Of a stretch of DNA of 64,000 nucleotides, positions 9,693 to 19,490 are shown piece after piece. Position 1 is the first letter of the stretch, and every line of letters begins with the position of its first letter. The notes under the pieces are model-generated. The model was not told where the DNA came from, made no database searches, and saw only the letters and a list, made by a program, of their open reading frames with translations. Origin of the DNA: Zymoseptoria tritici IPO323 (Eukaryota; Ascomycota; Dothideomycetes; Mycosphaerellales; Mycosphaerellaceae); the NCBI RefSeq assembly GCF_000219625.1, contig NC_018214.1:2418001-2482000 (forward strand), in the 5' to 3' direction. The translations under genes and the position numbers were made by a program.

Positions 9693-11186
9693 AATGAAAG
9701 CGTGTTGAGCGGGTGACCCTGTCGCAGAGAAGGATTGCAAAGATTGAAAATGGTGGTGGGCAGGAGACACAGACAGAAGAAGGCATACGCACGGTACTTA
9801 ACGTCGACAGTCTCCAGAGCACGGTCTGACTTCGCCTGCATGGCTGTAATCTGGACCAAGGTCAAGAGGCTCCAATATCGGGCGCCCCGAATATGAGTAC
9901 CTGCGGACATATCTGGGCTTAACCCAGACTGTGCAGTGGACAGGGAATCGGTATCTCAGCAAGCGAAGCTGTGCATGCAGAGTTTAGTCCCTCGCCAGCC
10001 TTGACTTAGGAGGAGCAGTTCAGCTGGTCGTTATTGACGCCACTCACCTGAGGCCAGCTGAGATAAAGCCTCATCAACACTGCAGTGTCCTAGGAGGTCC
10101 ATGTCTCGAGTAAGTTGCACACGGCATGTAGGGCTTCGCTGTTGTTCGGTCGCCCTGATCCGTATGATGTTGCTAGCAAACATATCAGGAACGAATCTTG
10201 ACCGGTATTGCTTCGCTCAAGGAGCTCTGTGTTTCTTGATCGTGCGATGGCATGCCACTGCATCTGCACGTTGCAGGGCATCGCGTGCTCTGCTTTTCAC
10301 ACGTGTCAAGAAGGCGTTCGTAAGGCTGGATGGATCCGTTTCGATTGCGCGGCCAGCGAGCCATGCCACAGATCATTGGTGGATGGCGCCATGCTGAAGA
10401 AGGAGTCTCCGATTGTGGCGCTATTGGCTTGCTTAGAGTTTCTCGGGGAGCGGTATGAAGGCGTGGGAGGTACCCCCAGCCGGGTGGCCTGAGCAAACAA
10501 TGTGGTCGTAGGAGAGATGCATATGAGCACCGCCCGTGAGTCTGGAGTCTGGTGTTCCGTTGGGCCGCGAGTCCTGCGACTTTCTGCATTAAAAGGGATG
10601 ACCGGTGTAGAGACGAAGGTCGTGTAATGTCGTTATCTCTCGAAGGAAGACAGAAGTTGCAGGCTTGGCATCCGGAGCTGTGTCCGTCCAAGTGAGACCA
10701 CATCTCGCGGCGGTGATTTCGACATCACCTTCAATTAGTGGTAACGAATGGTTTCTCTCGACCCGTGGTAAGAGCAAGCGAACAGCAGCTTGTCTCTGTA
10801 CACCGGATCGTTACTCCCGCCGGGAGTTGGAGGATACACCTCCACATCGTCTCCAGGTGTGCCGATTACCCGCAAGCAAGTCCGGGAGTAGGAAGGATGC
10901 GCAGTCCCACTCCCACAGAAATACTTGCGGGCAGAAAGACAGAAGGAGTGATGGAAAGGCGGTCACTGCTGAGTTTGAAGAATGCAACGAACTCGAAAGC
11001 TTCTTCGTCTTTTCAACACACAGGAATCCATGCACGTCTGCCTTATCAGTGAACACGCAACGGCCAAATCTACATACCGCTGGTACTCCCAGCACGACTC
11101 GACAATGAACACATCTCAGAAGCAAGCCCTGAACATGGCATTCCAGCAAGCGTTGTTAGAACATGCCGGACTACTTCACGGGACCG
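9693..11186. other. Gene-free interval, about 1.5 kb
   Basis: Open frames here are short, lack codon bias, and show no recognisable domain or credible splice set. It holds the DHA2 promoter and the 3' flank of the second transporter. I see no repeat family or RNA gene in it. Confidence 0.4.
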
Positions 11187-12565
11187 TCATTTCTGCTCAA
11201 CGGCTGCAACGAGGAAGTTCGTGGCCTTGCTGTTTTGCCTCCTCTTGAGCACAGCAAGTGCTGTCATGAGCACTGCCGCGACCAGATAAGTCACTCCGGC
11301 GTAGATCTGCGTGTAGAGGTATGGAAAACGAGCATTTTCACGGCGTAATTCGAGGCCAATAACCTCTGAGACTGCGCAAAAGGGGTTCGTCAGCACTTCC
11401 AGACGCCCGGCGATGTCCAGGAGAAGCTCAACTCACATGTCGAAGGTAGGACCACGGTCAACCAGGAGACGGACAGCAGCGACGGCATGTCTTTCAATCC
11501 GACGAGTTCCGCGCATAGCGGTCCGATGGTCTGCTCGCCATTGTCAGCACATTTCCAGAATGCCAATTCAGAGTTTGATCTCGACTCACCATCCAGAACA
11601 CCCCCAAAATGCCGCCGACAAACAGCGCGAAGAAAGTCGTTAATCCAAACCCTCTAGCCGGCAACCAAAACGCAAAGCAGGCCACACCATTCACCGCCGT
11701 GAGAATGGCCGCAACGTCCACTCTCCTGAACCGATCACTCCAGATCCCAATCACCGGCCTGCCCACCGCAGTCCCAACGTTCAACAGCCCGACAATTGTT
11801 GTCGCCTGGCCGCTCGACAGACCGATCGCCCGTGCGAAATCGGCCAGCGAAAAGAGGAGAACAATGTACCCGAGCATACTCACAAACGCCCAGCCAAGTA
11901 AAAGCCACACATCCAGCCGGCGTAGCAACCTTCCATCCAGAGCCAACTGCGGCGGTTGGATCGCCTTGTTCCGATCCCTCATCATCAGCGTAGCCACCGA
12001 GTTAGCGACAAATCCAATGATGGCAGTAACACGCAGCGCCCAGCCGACGCCCAAACTCGCAATCATCGCTCCAGTGCCCCACGCGAACGCCGCACCGCCG
12101 ACGCCACTCCCCGCCGCAGCGATACCGTTCGCGAGACTGCGCTTACGCTCGAACCACTGGCTGAGAATCGCTGTGCTTGGGATATAAAGGAAGCCCGTGC
12201 CCAGACCTACCAGTACGCCTTGGGAGAGGTAGAGATGCCAGAGACGGGTGGAGATGGACGCGAGGCTGTAGCCTAGAGCTTGGAAGAGGATGCCGAGGGA
12301 CATGGTGGCGTGTTTGCCGTAGAGGCGGGTGAGGAGTGTGATGAGTGGGGAGGGCAGCATGGCGGCGGAGAAGTTGAGGCCGCCGATGAACGCGTAGGAG
12401 AGGGGCGTGGAGGAGGGGAAGAGGGCGTTGGAAAGGTAGTAGGAGAGGTAGACGCCGTAGGACTGATGATGTTGTTAGGTTCTGTCGGTGAAGCTCGTTC
12501 TTCGAAAATGATTCATGTCGCGTACCGCTGTGATGCCCCACGTGAAGCCATTCACGAGGAAGCAT
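11187..12565 (-). CDS. MFS monocarboxylate-transporter-like protein, 5' end not found (possibly truncated)
   Basis: Exons 11187-11371, 11437-11530 and 11590-12462 join cleanly, and a further upstream exon ending at 12526 contributes 'CFLVNGFTWGITA'. The body has the MCT pattern: 'SYGVYLSYYLSNALF', 'GLGTGFLYIPSTAILSQWFE', 'RRSLANGIAAAGSGVGG'-like segments, then 'VGRPVIGIWSDRFRR' in the second half. Such proteins carry monocarboxylates or related solutes at the plasma membrane. The frame of the most upstream exon stays open to a TGA without an in-frame ATG, and the usual N-terminal 'DGG.GW' block is absent from the flanking DNA. The gene is therefore either 5'-truncated or has a distant first exon I cannot find. 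The only nearby ATG (at about 12565) is in another frame. Confidence 0.72.
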
Positions 12566-12807
12566 GTTGTTGGGTGTAGGTGAGTAATGAATGCTACCTT
12601 ATTGGCGAAGATCGGCGAGCTTCCCCGCCCGCGCTTGTGTGACGTGAAAGAGACCTGCCCGACGGGACGTTGGTGAATGATGTCGCCTGTTAATCATCGA
12701 GATTGAACGATGATGGCCTTGAGCGCTACAGCACCTTCTTCGTTATCATCGTCCCTCTCGAATTGTCGGAAGCTGGTGGAAAGAAGTCTCTCGTGTCTCT
12801 CGAAGAT

Positions 12808-13113
12808 CTACATCATTTGCAGTGCGTCGACTCCGCCTTCACCAGCCTTGTCGCCCTGCAGGACTCGGAAGCTAATAAGACTTCGGTATTGAAAAGTTCC
12901 GACTGTCTCGAAGGCACTGATCGCATCGCCGCTTGCAAAATCTCGGAAGCTTGTGCATTTGCTGGATACCGTCGTACCTTTGCCCATACCAGAGAAGAAC
13001 TTCGTAAAATGCCCGGGCTTGACCGTCTCATCACCTATCAATCCGAAGAAGAGCTTGACTGCGTCAAAAGTCGCTCGCACAGTTGCAGGGGAGTTTCCGA
13101 GTCTAAAGGCCAT
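12808..13113 (-). CDS. Hypothetical 101-residue ORF, possibly a decayed gene copy
   Basis: Open frame starting MAFRLGNSP and containing 'AVKLFFGLIGDETVK'. About 450 bases further along, the same strand at 13304-13530 encodes a related 'RVNLFFGLMGKNDPQNP' segment in a broken context. No domain is recognised, and there is no signal peptide. It may be a remnant of a small tandem gene family or may be non-coding. Low confidence. Confidence 0.2.
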   Translation of the reverse strand: MAFRLGNSPATVRATFDAVKLFFGLIGDETVKPGHFTKFFSGMGKGTTVSSKCTSFRDFASGDAISAFETVGTFQYRSLISFRVLQGDKAGEGGVDALQMM

Positions 13114-14054
13114 TCGGATGGATTACATTAGTGCATGTCCGGTCCAGATTGTATGGGTGATTGGCTTCGAGGGAGTACTAGACCGAGTGCTGGTCACTAA
13201 CCTCTACATCCACCACGGCAGTTCCAGGAGCCATCCAGTCTGCCTTGTATGATTTCATGGGGCATTGTCCGAGAATGGTAAGAAGCCTTGTCGTAGCAAG
13301 TCGTTAAACATCATCCGAGAGCTGATCATGCATATCCAGGACCTTCGGAGTGTAAAAGTCTCGCGGGCATTGCCTCTTTCTGGAGGACGACATCTCCTGA
13401 CGCCAATGAACATCGAAGGCAAAGGTGTTGCCACTATGGAAGCCCTTTCCAAGAAGTCTTGCGGTACAGGGATTCTGCGGATCGTTTTTGCCCATCAACC
13501 CGAAGAAGAGGTTGACTCTCTCTCAGGCACGAATCTTCTCGGACGTCACGACACTGCTCTCGTAGGCACTGTCGCCTAGCAAAGGCTCGGAAGCGAGTCG
13601 CGTTTCGCTCTCGACGACACGCAGCTCTTCCAGTGCTACAACCCGGTTTTCAAAGGACGTACCGAAAACGACGCCTCCAGCTCTCCGAGCAGCTGCAGGT
13701 CGCAGAGCTCCTAGATGTCCTAAGATGTTTAGCTGTTAATATGAAAACAAGACTAAAATAATTGTACTAACTTAATCCCGCTTCCTCTCCTCCGCCGCAG
13801 CTCGTTTATTGGGTCGTTCTTCTCGTCGTTCGACGAACCGGGCGGTCGGACTACTTATATCGGGAGAGGGAGAGCTGCGCGGTCGGGGAGGCGGGAGAGC
13901 TACGCAACATAGAGGTCAGAAGGCGTGCGGGCAGTAAAGCATACCTATCGATCGTACATAGTGTGTATTTGCCTAGTGGTACTAGGAACGAATGCTTAGT
14001 GTTAGGCATTAGTAGTAGCGTTTAGGATCGAAGACTTACTTCTCTCGCGAACTA

Positions 14055-14150
14055 TAGTGCTAATGCTGCTGCTAGTGCTAGTGTTGTTGTTGTTATTATT
14101 GCTGTTGCTGCTGCTTTGTTGCTGCTGTTAGTAGGTGTTGCTATTAGTGT
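14055..14150. repeat. TGY-rich imperfect trinucleotide microsatellite
   Basis: Runs of TGC, TGT and TAT triplets ('GCTGCTGCTAGTGCTAGTG', 'TTGTTGTTGTTATTATTGC') extend for about 95 bases. It lies outside any credible gene. Confidence 0.7.
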
Positions 14151-14544
14151 AGAATACCGACAAGAGTGTTCGAAAGGTAAGTCCTCACAATTGTCTCCTA
14201 GGTTACTGCACTGCCGCACTTCTTGCCTCGTTAGTGGAAAGCAGAGAAGCAAGAGCAATGTATAGAAAGGAGATTTATGTATGCACAGTCAAAGGGCACT
14301 GTCGCCATTCGAACTTCGGAGGCAAGGCGAGATTCGCTGGGACGCCTCTTTCAGGACACTGCGACTCCGCTTCTGTGGCTGTGGTCTTTTCTCCGCGGCT
14401 CGGAAGCATGCGAAATTCTCCCTCGCAATGGCTACAGTTCCCTTTGCAAGCCAGAAGTCCGCCCCGGGTGGCATCGAGGTGTCCGAAAGCTAGATAATCG
14501 AGGGAGAGGTGAGGAAGGCCAGCTAGTGGGCCATAGAACAGTCG

Positions 14545-14650
14545 TATTGATCAGTTTGCAAGACATGCTGAATACTTGTAAGATTAATTAGCAGACATGC
14601 AAGATAGGCTTACAGACAAGAGAGCGGACATGCAGAACAGTCGCACGAGG
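14545..14650 (-). repeat. Degenerate ~33-bp minisatellite, locus C
   Basis: Three units at about 14550, 14591 and 14627 carry the 'GCAGACATGCAaaATAG' core seen at loci A and B, here in locus B orientation. It sits downstream of the ATG14 gene. Confidence 0.65.
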
Positions 14651-14831
14651 TAATCATCGCTGTGCCGCTAAATTTGTCTGATGTTCCTCATGGACTGGAC
14701 CCGTCAGCTTGTTGCTTCATGCAATGAAAGTCCGGTAGCAAATTGAGAGAGCACAACGTCTGTATGAGAAGACTCTGGTTCAGGAGCATGCGAATAGATC
14801 ACCTGTGAGCGGCGAGAGAAGGACGCTTTCG

Positions 14832-16406
14832 TCACATATCTCCAGCCCTTCCTCTGACTTTCATCCATCCGCTGTTGCCTTTCCGTCGCGCTTCGTCCTC
14901 TGTAGTGTCCTCGTGCGGAGCGATACTCATCACACTCATCGCCGCGTACTGTGACTCCTTCGGCCGATTCGATCCCCCAACCAAGACCGGTCTCTCATCC
15001 TCCCTATCCTCGTCCCACTCTTTCTCTTCCAGCATTTCCCACTCAGCTCCAGAAAACTCGCCTAGCAGTGTGTTCTTCAACTTGTCTGCGAGACGTCCAG
15101 GCGAGGACAGTTTGAAGTCTCTCATGAACGCTGCTCCTTCCGGACTTGCAAGGTTGTTGCGAGCAGTGGCATGTGAGAACACTCCCAGACTGCCAGTGCT
15201 CCTCGAATCTTGTGCACTTTTGCCTGACAGTGCTGAGATCCTGCGGTCGAGCGTAGGTCGCTTTCTTCCTTGATGGACGAGCAGTTGCCAGAGATTCCTT
15301 CCGATGTGGCATGTCTCCTCGAATGAGTTGATGGTATCGATGCCCTGAGTGCGACACAGCCACGCGATATTGTATGCGATCATGGTGATGGCTTCAATGT
15401 AGAGGCCGTAAGTCTTGTTGTCTTCCTTGCACAGCTGAGCCAGAGGTCGATCGATCCAGAGTGGTCGCGGGCGTGGCCGCTGCTCGTCGAAAGTGCGCGA
15501 GGCAGCTGGGCTCATTGTACGACTGGAGGACAGACTTGGGTAAACAACGTCCTTGAACTGATACGAGGCCTTCTCCAGCATGATAGCCGGCCGTGGGAAG
15601 TCCTCGTGCGGCAGTAGAATCTCGCCAGGCAGTCGAACCGAGAGGTAATGGGCGCACAGATTGAGAAGCCGTGCTACGTTAGCGAAGGATTCGGAGACCA
15701 GGTCATGAGGTTCCGCCACGATTCTGGCGCCAGTGGATGTCTGCTTCGGCGGCGCTTGCGTCTTGACATTCAGCTCTCTCAAGTCAGGGATAGCAATTCC
15801 ACCAAGCATGTACTCTGATCTGCCCGCGGACGGCTTCCGCCTCTGCAGATTGCTCGCAGATGCAGCCTCGCGGCAGAGCAAAAGCCTTGCCTCAACGATC
15901 CTGACTCGTACCTTTTCCAGTCGCTGAGCTGTCTTCTTCGTTGTGGTGATCACAGGCTCCATGGCGCGAGTCCGATGCTTCTCCAGCTCAACTCGATCCT
16001 CCGCGAGGACTGAACGTCGATGCTCGAGCTCCTCCTTCTGGGCGACGGAGCGCTCTCTGTATGCATCGATTTGTCTCTTCAACTCTTCTGCCTTTGCAAC
16101 AATTCTCTCCACACGATGCTCAGTCGCCTCCCGCTCTTCTCGACGACGCTCAAGACTGTTTGTCGAGATGCTCGTTGTCAGGGAGTCCAGATCTGCGTCT
16201 TCCGACAGAGCAGCGAGAACACCATCGTTCCCAGGTCGGATGACAGCTTCGGCGTGAGAGTGAGACTTTTCGCGGTCAAGTAAAGCCGTGGCTTGCTCGA
16301 AGCGAGGATTGTATAGCGCCGCCTGAGCACAGGCAGCGCATTGAGGTTTACGGCGGCCGTTGAAGGTCCGACTGCAAATGTCGCATCTGGGAGTCGTCAC
16401 GTCCAT
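14832..16406 (-). CDS. ATG14: Autophagy protein ATG14 (PtdIns 3-kinase complex I subunit)
   Basis: Single exon of 524 residues. The N-terminus has two CxxC pairs (C8/C11 and C23/C26, 'CDICSRTFNGRRKPQCAAC'), as in Atg14/Barkor, followed by a long coiled coil at about residues 85-190 rich in R, E and K. The central part ('LLNLCAHYLSVRLPGEILLP', 'MLEKASYQFKDVVYPS', 'YNIAWLCRTQGIDTINSFEE') fits the UVRAG/Atg14 family fold. Atg14 directs Vps34-Vps15-Vps30 to the phagophore assembly site and so specifies the autophagy form of the kinase. The C-terminal third is acidic and serine-rich and poorly conserved. Vps38 is the main alternative, but the N-terminal cysteine pairs favour Atg14. Confidence 0.86.
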   Translation of the reverse strand: MDVTTPRCDICSRTFNGRRKPQCAACAQAALYNPRFEQATALLDREKSHSHAEAVIRPGNDGVLAALSEDADLDSLTTSISTNSLERRREEREATEHRVERIVAKAEELKRQIDAYRERSVAQKEELEHRRSVLAEDRVELEKHRTRAMEPVITTTKKTAQRLEKVRVRIVEARLLLCREAASASNLQRRKPSAGRSEYMLGGIAIPDLRELNVKTQAPPKQTSTGARIVAEPHDLVSESFANVARLLNLCAHYLSVRLPGEILLPHEDFPRPAIMLEKASYQFKDVVYPSLSSSRTMSPAASRTFDEQRPRPRPLWIDRPLAQLCKEDNKTYGLYIEAITMIAYNIAWLCRTQGIDTINSFEETCHIGRNLWQLLVHQGRKRPTLDRRISALSGKSAQDSRSTGSLGVFSHATARNNLASPEGAAFMRDFKLSSPGRLADKLKNTLLGEFSGAEWEMLEEKEWDEDREDERPVLVGGSNRPKESQYAAMSVMSIAPHEDTTEDEARRKGNSGWMKVRGRAGDM

Positions 16407-16784
16407 GGCGTTCTTACGAGGACGGCTATTCTGTCAAGAAACAGAGGATATAGGCGGCTGATCATGGTGACCGGCGAGCAAGCGGATCGTGGATCGGTCA
16501 CTTCGGCATAGCAATCAGAACATCAGCTTCGCGAGCTTAGCAGCCTGTCGTAGGTCGTTCGCGGTCTTCTAGGGTTGTGAGAGTGAAAGGCGAAAGAGGT
16601 CGCAGATGAAATGGAAAGGTGAAGTAGTACCATCGCCGCTGCCCACGTGATGACGCGATCTGGTGAGCACGTCACGCGCCGCGCTTCGTGCCTTCTGCAT
16701 CTCCGCCTCCACCTTCGACTTCTGGTCAGCAATCTTGACTTCCTCAACGACTCTCATCATCGACACGGAGGACATTCGAGAGAC
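16407..16784. promoter_or_regulatory. Divergent promoter region of ATG14 and the coiled-coil gene
   Basis: About 380 bases between divergent starts. Upstream in-frame codons on the plus strand extend back to 16647, but they encode an unlikely histidine-rich lead, so I take the region as non-coding. Confidence 0.4.
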
Positions 16785-17829
16785 ATGTCGGTGACATCGA
16801 GAGATCACGAGGATCACGACGGTGCAGAGGTCGCGGAGGTGTTGTTGGCCTCGAGCGACGAGAGTCTATCGCCAGAAGATCCGCAAGACAATTCCGACGA
16901 GCAAGATGCTGCGATGCCAAGCTCGCCGCCGCAATCAAAGGAAGGCATGTCTCAACCGCAAGAAGTGATGGGTCCTCCAAAAATATCTGCATCTCAGGCT
17001 CGAAAGCGAACCCGTGATGAGATGGCCATGGCCGATCAAGATCAGTCAAGCAGCGCACTGCCAGGCGCCATCAATGCCTCACCTGTTTATCAAGACGAGC
17101 ATTTTCGAGTCTCACGTGACACTTCAGCGACCATTCGTCAAGACACTCAGACTCAGAGTACACAGTCGTACCATGATGCTCCACTCACCACACCTTGTCC
17201 CCCCGAGTCAAGGCCGCCGTCAGGCCAAGGCGACAACATCGGCTTGAAGGCCTCGGCTTTACCATCTCACCCACAGCAGCCGAAAGTCACTGCTGCTTCA
17301 GTCTCGTCTCATACAGAATCAGATCTCGGAGAGTCAGAGCAGGAATCCGATGCTTCATCTTCGACAAGATCAAGCCGACCGGAAGAACGAATACAGGCAT
17401 TTGACTGGGATGAGCTCTTGATACAATATCACGAAAAGATGAACAAAGCTACCGCCGAAGAACACGGCATTCTCAAAGAATTCAGGGAGTTGAGCAAGGT
17501 GTGTTCGTAGTCGCGTTATATGTGGCGATGTTTCTGCTGACCATTGACAAGTACTTCAACGTGTGGGCACAAACCGGCTGCGGTAAAGAGGTCGATCGTT
17601 CTTTCAAGCGGTTTGTGATCACCTCACCGGGCCTGTGTACAAAGCTGACACATCTTGCTTGTAGTCTGAAGACCCAGCAAGCCTACGTCCAAAATGAAGA
17701 GCGACAACTTGAGGAGAAGCGAGTGCACTGTGAGTTGCTCGTGCCAATCCTCAGGAGCGAAGCTAACCGACTGCAGACGTCAAAGTCGTGGATGCATTCA
17801 AGAGTGCGCTTCAGCTTCTCGAAAACTGA
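16785..17829 (+). CDS. Conserved-looking coiled-coil protein, function unknown, 296 residues
   Basis: Four exons: 16785-17498, 17552-17610, 17665-17729 and 17777-17829, all with GT..AG ends and correct phase. The first about 200 residues are acidic, S/P/Q-rich and disordered, with a basic 'ARKRTRDEM' that could be an NLS. The last about 90 residues are strongly helical: 'FDWDELLIQYHEKMNKATAE', 'YFNVWAQTGCGKEVDRSFKR', 'LKTQQAYVQNEERQLEEKR' and a terminal 'VVDAFKSALQLLEN'. That helical tail spans all three introns, and its continuity confirms the splicing. I do not recognise the family; a nuclear structural or complex-subunit role is only a guess. A start at 16647 is also possible. Confidence 0.75.
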
Positions 17830-17886
17830 AGCGCAGCTGGTGACTATCTTTCTAGCTTTTGCCGATTTGTTTCATCCTGGCGAGCG

Positions 17887-18112
17887 ATGGACAACTACTA
17901 CGGTGCGCATTCACAGCGCTAACTCAATACAAGACGCCAACGAGCAAGCGGATGCTCCAGAGTCAACAGCGCCCAAAGAGCAGCATCATTACGCCTCTGG
18001 GTCGAATGTTTCAGCGCAGCTGACGAGCTGGGCCACTCGTCTTTCCACCACGGCCGACGTGGAACCTCATTTCAGGAGCAGCTATCATCCCGCTCGCTGC
18101 ACGATCATGTGA
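17887..18112 (+). CDS. Candidate small protein ending in a CaaX prenylation motif
   Basis: An open frame ends 'SSYHPARCTIM' followed by TGA; CTIM is a CaaX box of the kind usually farnesylated. An ATG at 17887 begins 'MDNYY'. It joins the frame only if a 31-base segment (17903-17933, starting GTGCGC, containing CTAAC, ending AAG) is removed, giving 64 residues. That is below the usual fungal intron minimum, so the true first exon may lie elsewhere. The protein would be hydrophilic with no signal peptide. Similar small CaaX proteins include lipopeptide pheromone precursors, but nothing here proves that. Confidence 0.3.
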
Positions 18113-18499
18113 TATGACTAAACTCACGAAAGAGGTGGAGCGACGCAGCGTCGAGTTGTTCGTAAATGTGAATGATGCGCTACGAGGGATACGGTATGGA
18201 TCGCAGCATGCCATTCCGTGGTCGCGAGCATGAGCATGATGACCGTCCTAATGTACCTTAATGACCGACCGCAATCAAATGAACGACTGGTAGAACGAAG
18301 ATGAATCTCGGTGCATAAAGAGTCAGAGAATTGACTGCGTATGTCTAGCTATCACTTGCAATCTTTTCGGTGAATGTTTCGAATATTGAATGCGTGATGC
18401 CTGCCGTCCGAGTGTCTTCACATGCCTGAACCCTGGCTTCACTTCGACCGCACCTCCATTCCTGATCACCAACATTCATCACCTCAATCACAAAACATC
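18113..18499. other. Intergenic, about 390 bases
   Basis: Upstream flank of the cyclophilin gene. No coding signal; CA-rich just before the ATG. Confidence 0.4.
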
Positions 18500-19092
18500 A
18501 TGGCCACCCCAAACCAAAATCCCATCTGCTTCTTCGACATCGCCCTCGGCGGCGAACCTCTCGGCCGCATCAAGTTCGAACTCTTCGCCGACGTGACTCC
18601 TCGCACCGCCGAGAACTTCCGCCAATTCTGCACCGGCGAAACAAAAGGCACAACCGGACGACCGCAAGGCTACAAAGGCAGCAAATTTCACCGAGTCATC
18701 AAGGATTTCATGCTGCAGGGTGGAGACTTTTTGAACGGCGATGGGACCGGCTCGATCAGTATCTATGGCACGCGCAGTTTTGCGGATGAGAATTTCGAGC
18801 GGAAACATACTGAGGCGGGGTTGTTGAGTATGGCGGTGAGTTTTATGCTGCTATCCAACATTGTTCGATTGAGCGAAGATGGACTGATGATATTTTCTAG
18901 AACTCTGGAAAGGACAGCAATGGCTCGCAATTCTTCATAACTTGTGCGCCGACGCCTCATCTTAACGGCAAGCACGTGGTATTCGGTAAAGTGGTGGAGG
19001 GCATGGATGTCGTCAGGAAAATTGAGAGCGTCCGCCTCAGAGGAGAGAAACCTGCATCGGATGTCACGGTCGCGCAGTGCGGCGAGATGTGA
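18500..19092 (+). CDS. Cyclophilin H-type peptidyl-prolyl isomerase
   Basis: Two exons, 18500-18835 and 18901-19092, give 175 residues. The sequence is closest to the PPIH/Cyp3 group: '[20 protein letters not shown]', 'FRQFCTGET', a '[20 protein letters not shown]' block, '[11 protein letters not shown]', and '[20 protein letters not shown]'. Members bind the U4/U6.U5 tri-snRNP through Prp4 and help splicing, with proline isomerase activity. Catalytic residues equivalent to Arg55, Phe60, Gln63 and Phe113 of human CypA are present. The tryptophan that usually contacts cyclosporin is histidine here ('PHLNGKH'), which should lower drug affinity. The intron is phase 0. Confidence 0.9.
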
Positions 19093-19490
19093 TATTGCTC
19101 AACGCAGCACACTATCGGACCAAGCCAACAGGACTTCATAACGCCACTCGCAGCAGACAGGAGATTGGGTGTCACGAAGCTATGGCACGATGAAGTCTGG
19201 AATCTGGAACATGAAGGATCAAAGAAGTTTTCAATTGCCATTCATCGAATATGCAAAATTGCATAGCTGGCCTGTCAATACGAAATATGTCCCCGAAGGA
19301 CAGGCGACTCCGAAAAATCGAAGCGCCGTCGCCGCAGCCGTCTCAATATATGCCGCAAGAAGTAAGTTTGTGCCGTAAATCCATTCAACGCATCTGCCGT
19401 GATATCAAACCAGAAATCATTCTCCAACAACTCCAAGCTCTCAGCAACCCTCGCTCGCTCGAGCTGAACATTCATTGCCAATCATTACAT
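19093..19490. other. Convergent intergenic region, about 400 bases
   Basis: 3' flanks of the cyclophilin and GH17 genes. No gene, repeat or RNA recognised. Confidence 0.4.

Larger units (their letters stand above)
12580..14831. other. Gene-poor interval, about 2.2 kb
   Basis: No confident gene. It contains a weak internal duplication (12.8-13.6 kb), a TGY-rich microsatellite (14.05-14.15 kb), a TAG-rich, low-complexity stretch (about 13.93-14.05 kb) and minisatellite locus C. It could be the remains of inserted or decayed DNA next to the incomplete transporter gene. Confidence 0.5.

Noticed and set aside
10185..10703. 172-codon minus-strand frame between the two MFS genes
   Set aside because: C/R/S-rich product with no domain, no codon bias and no splice partner.
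7723..12565. Secondary-metabolite cluster around the two MFS transporters
   Set aside because: No synthase, terpene cyclase, P450 or pathway regulator lies nearby; two transporters alone are not a cluster.
13730..14150. Possible transposon remnant
   Set aside because: AT-rich and TAG-rich low-complexity DNA, but I found no terminal repeats, target-site duplication or transposase-like frame.
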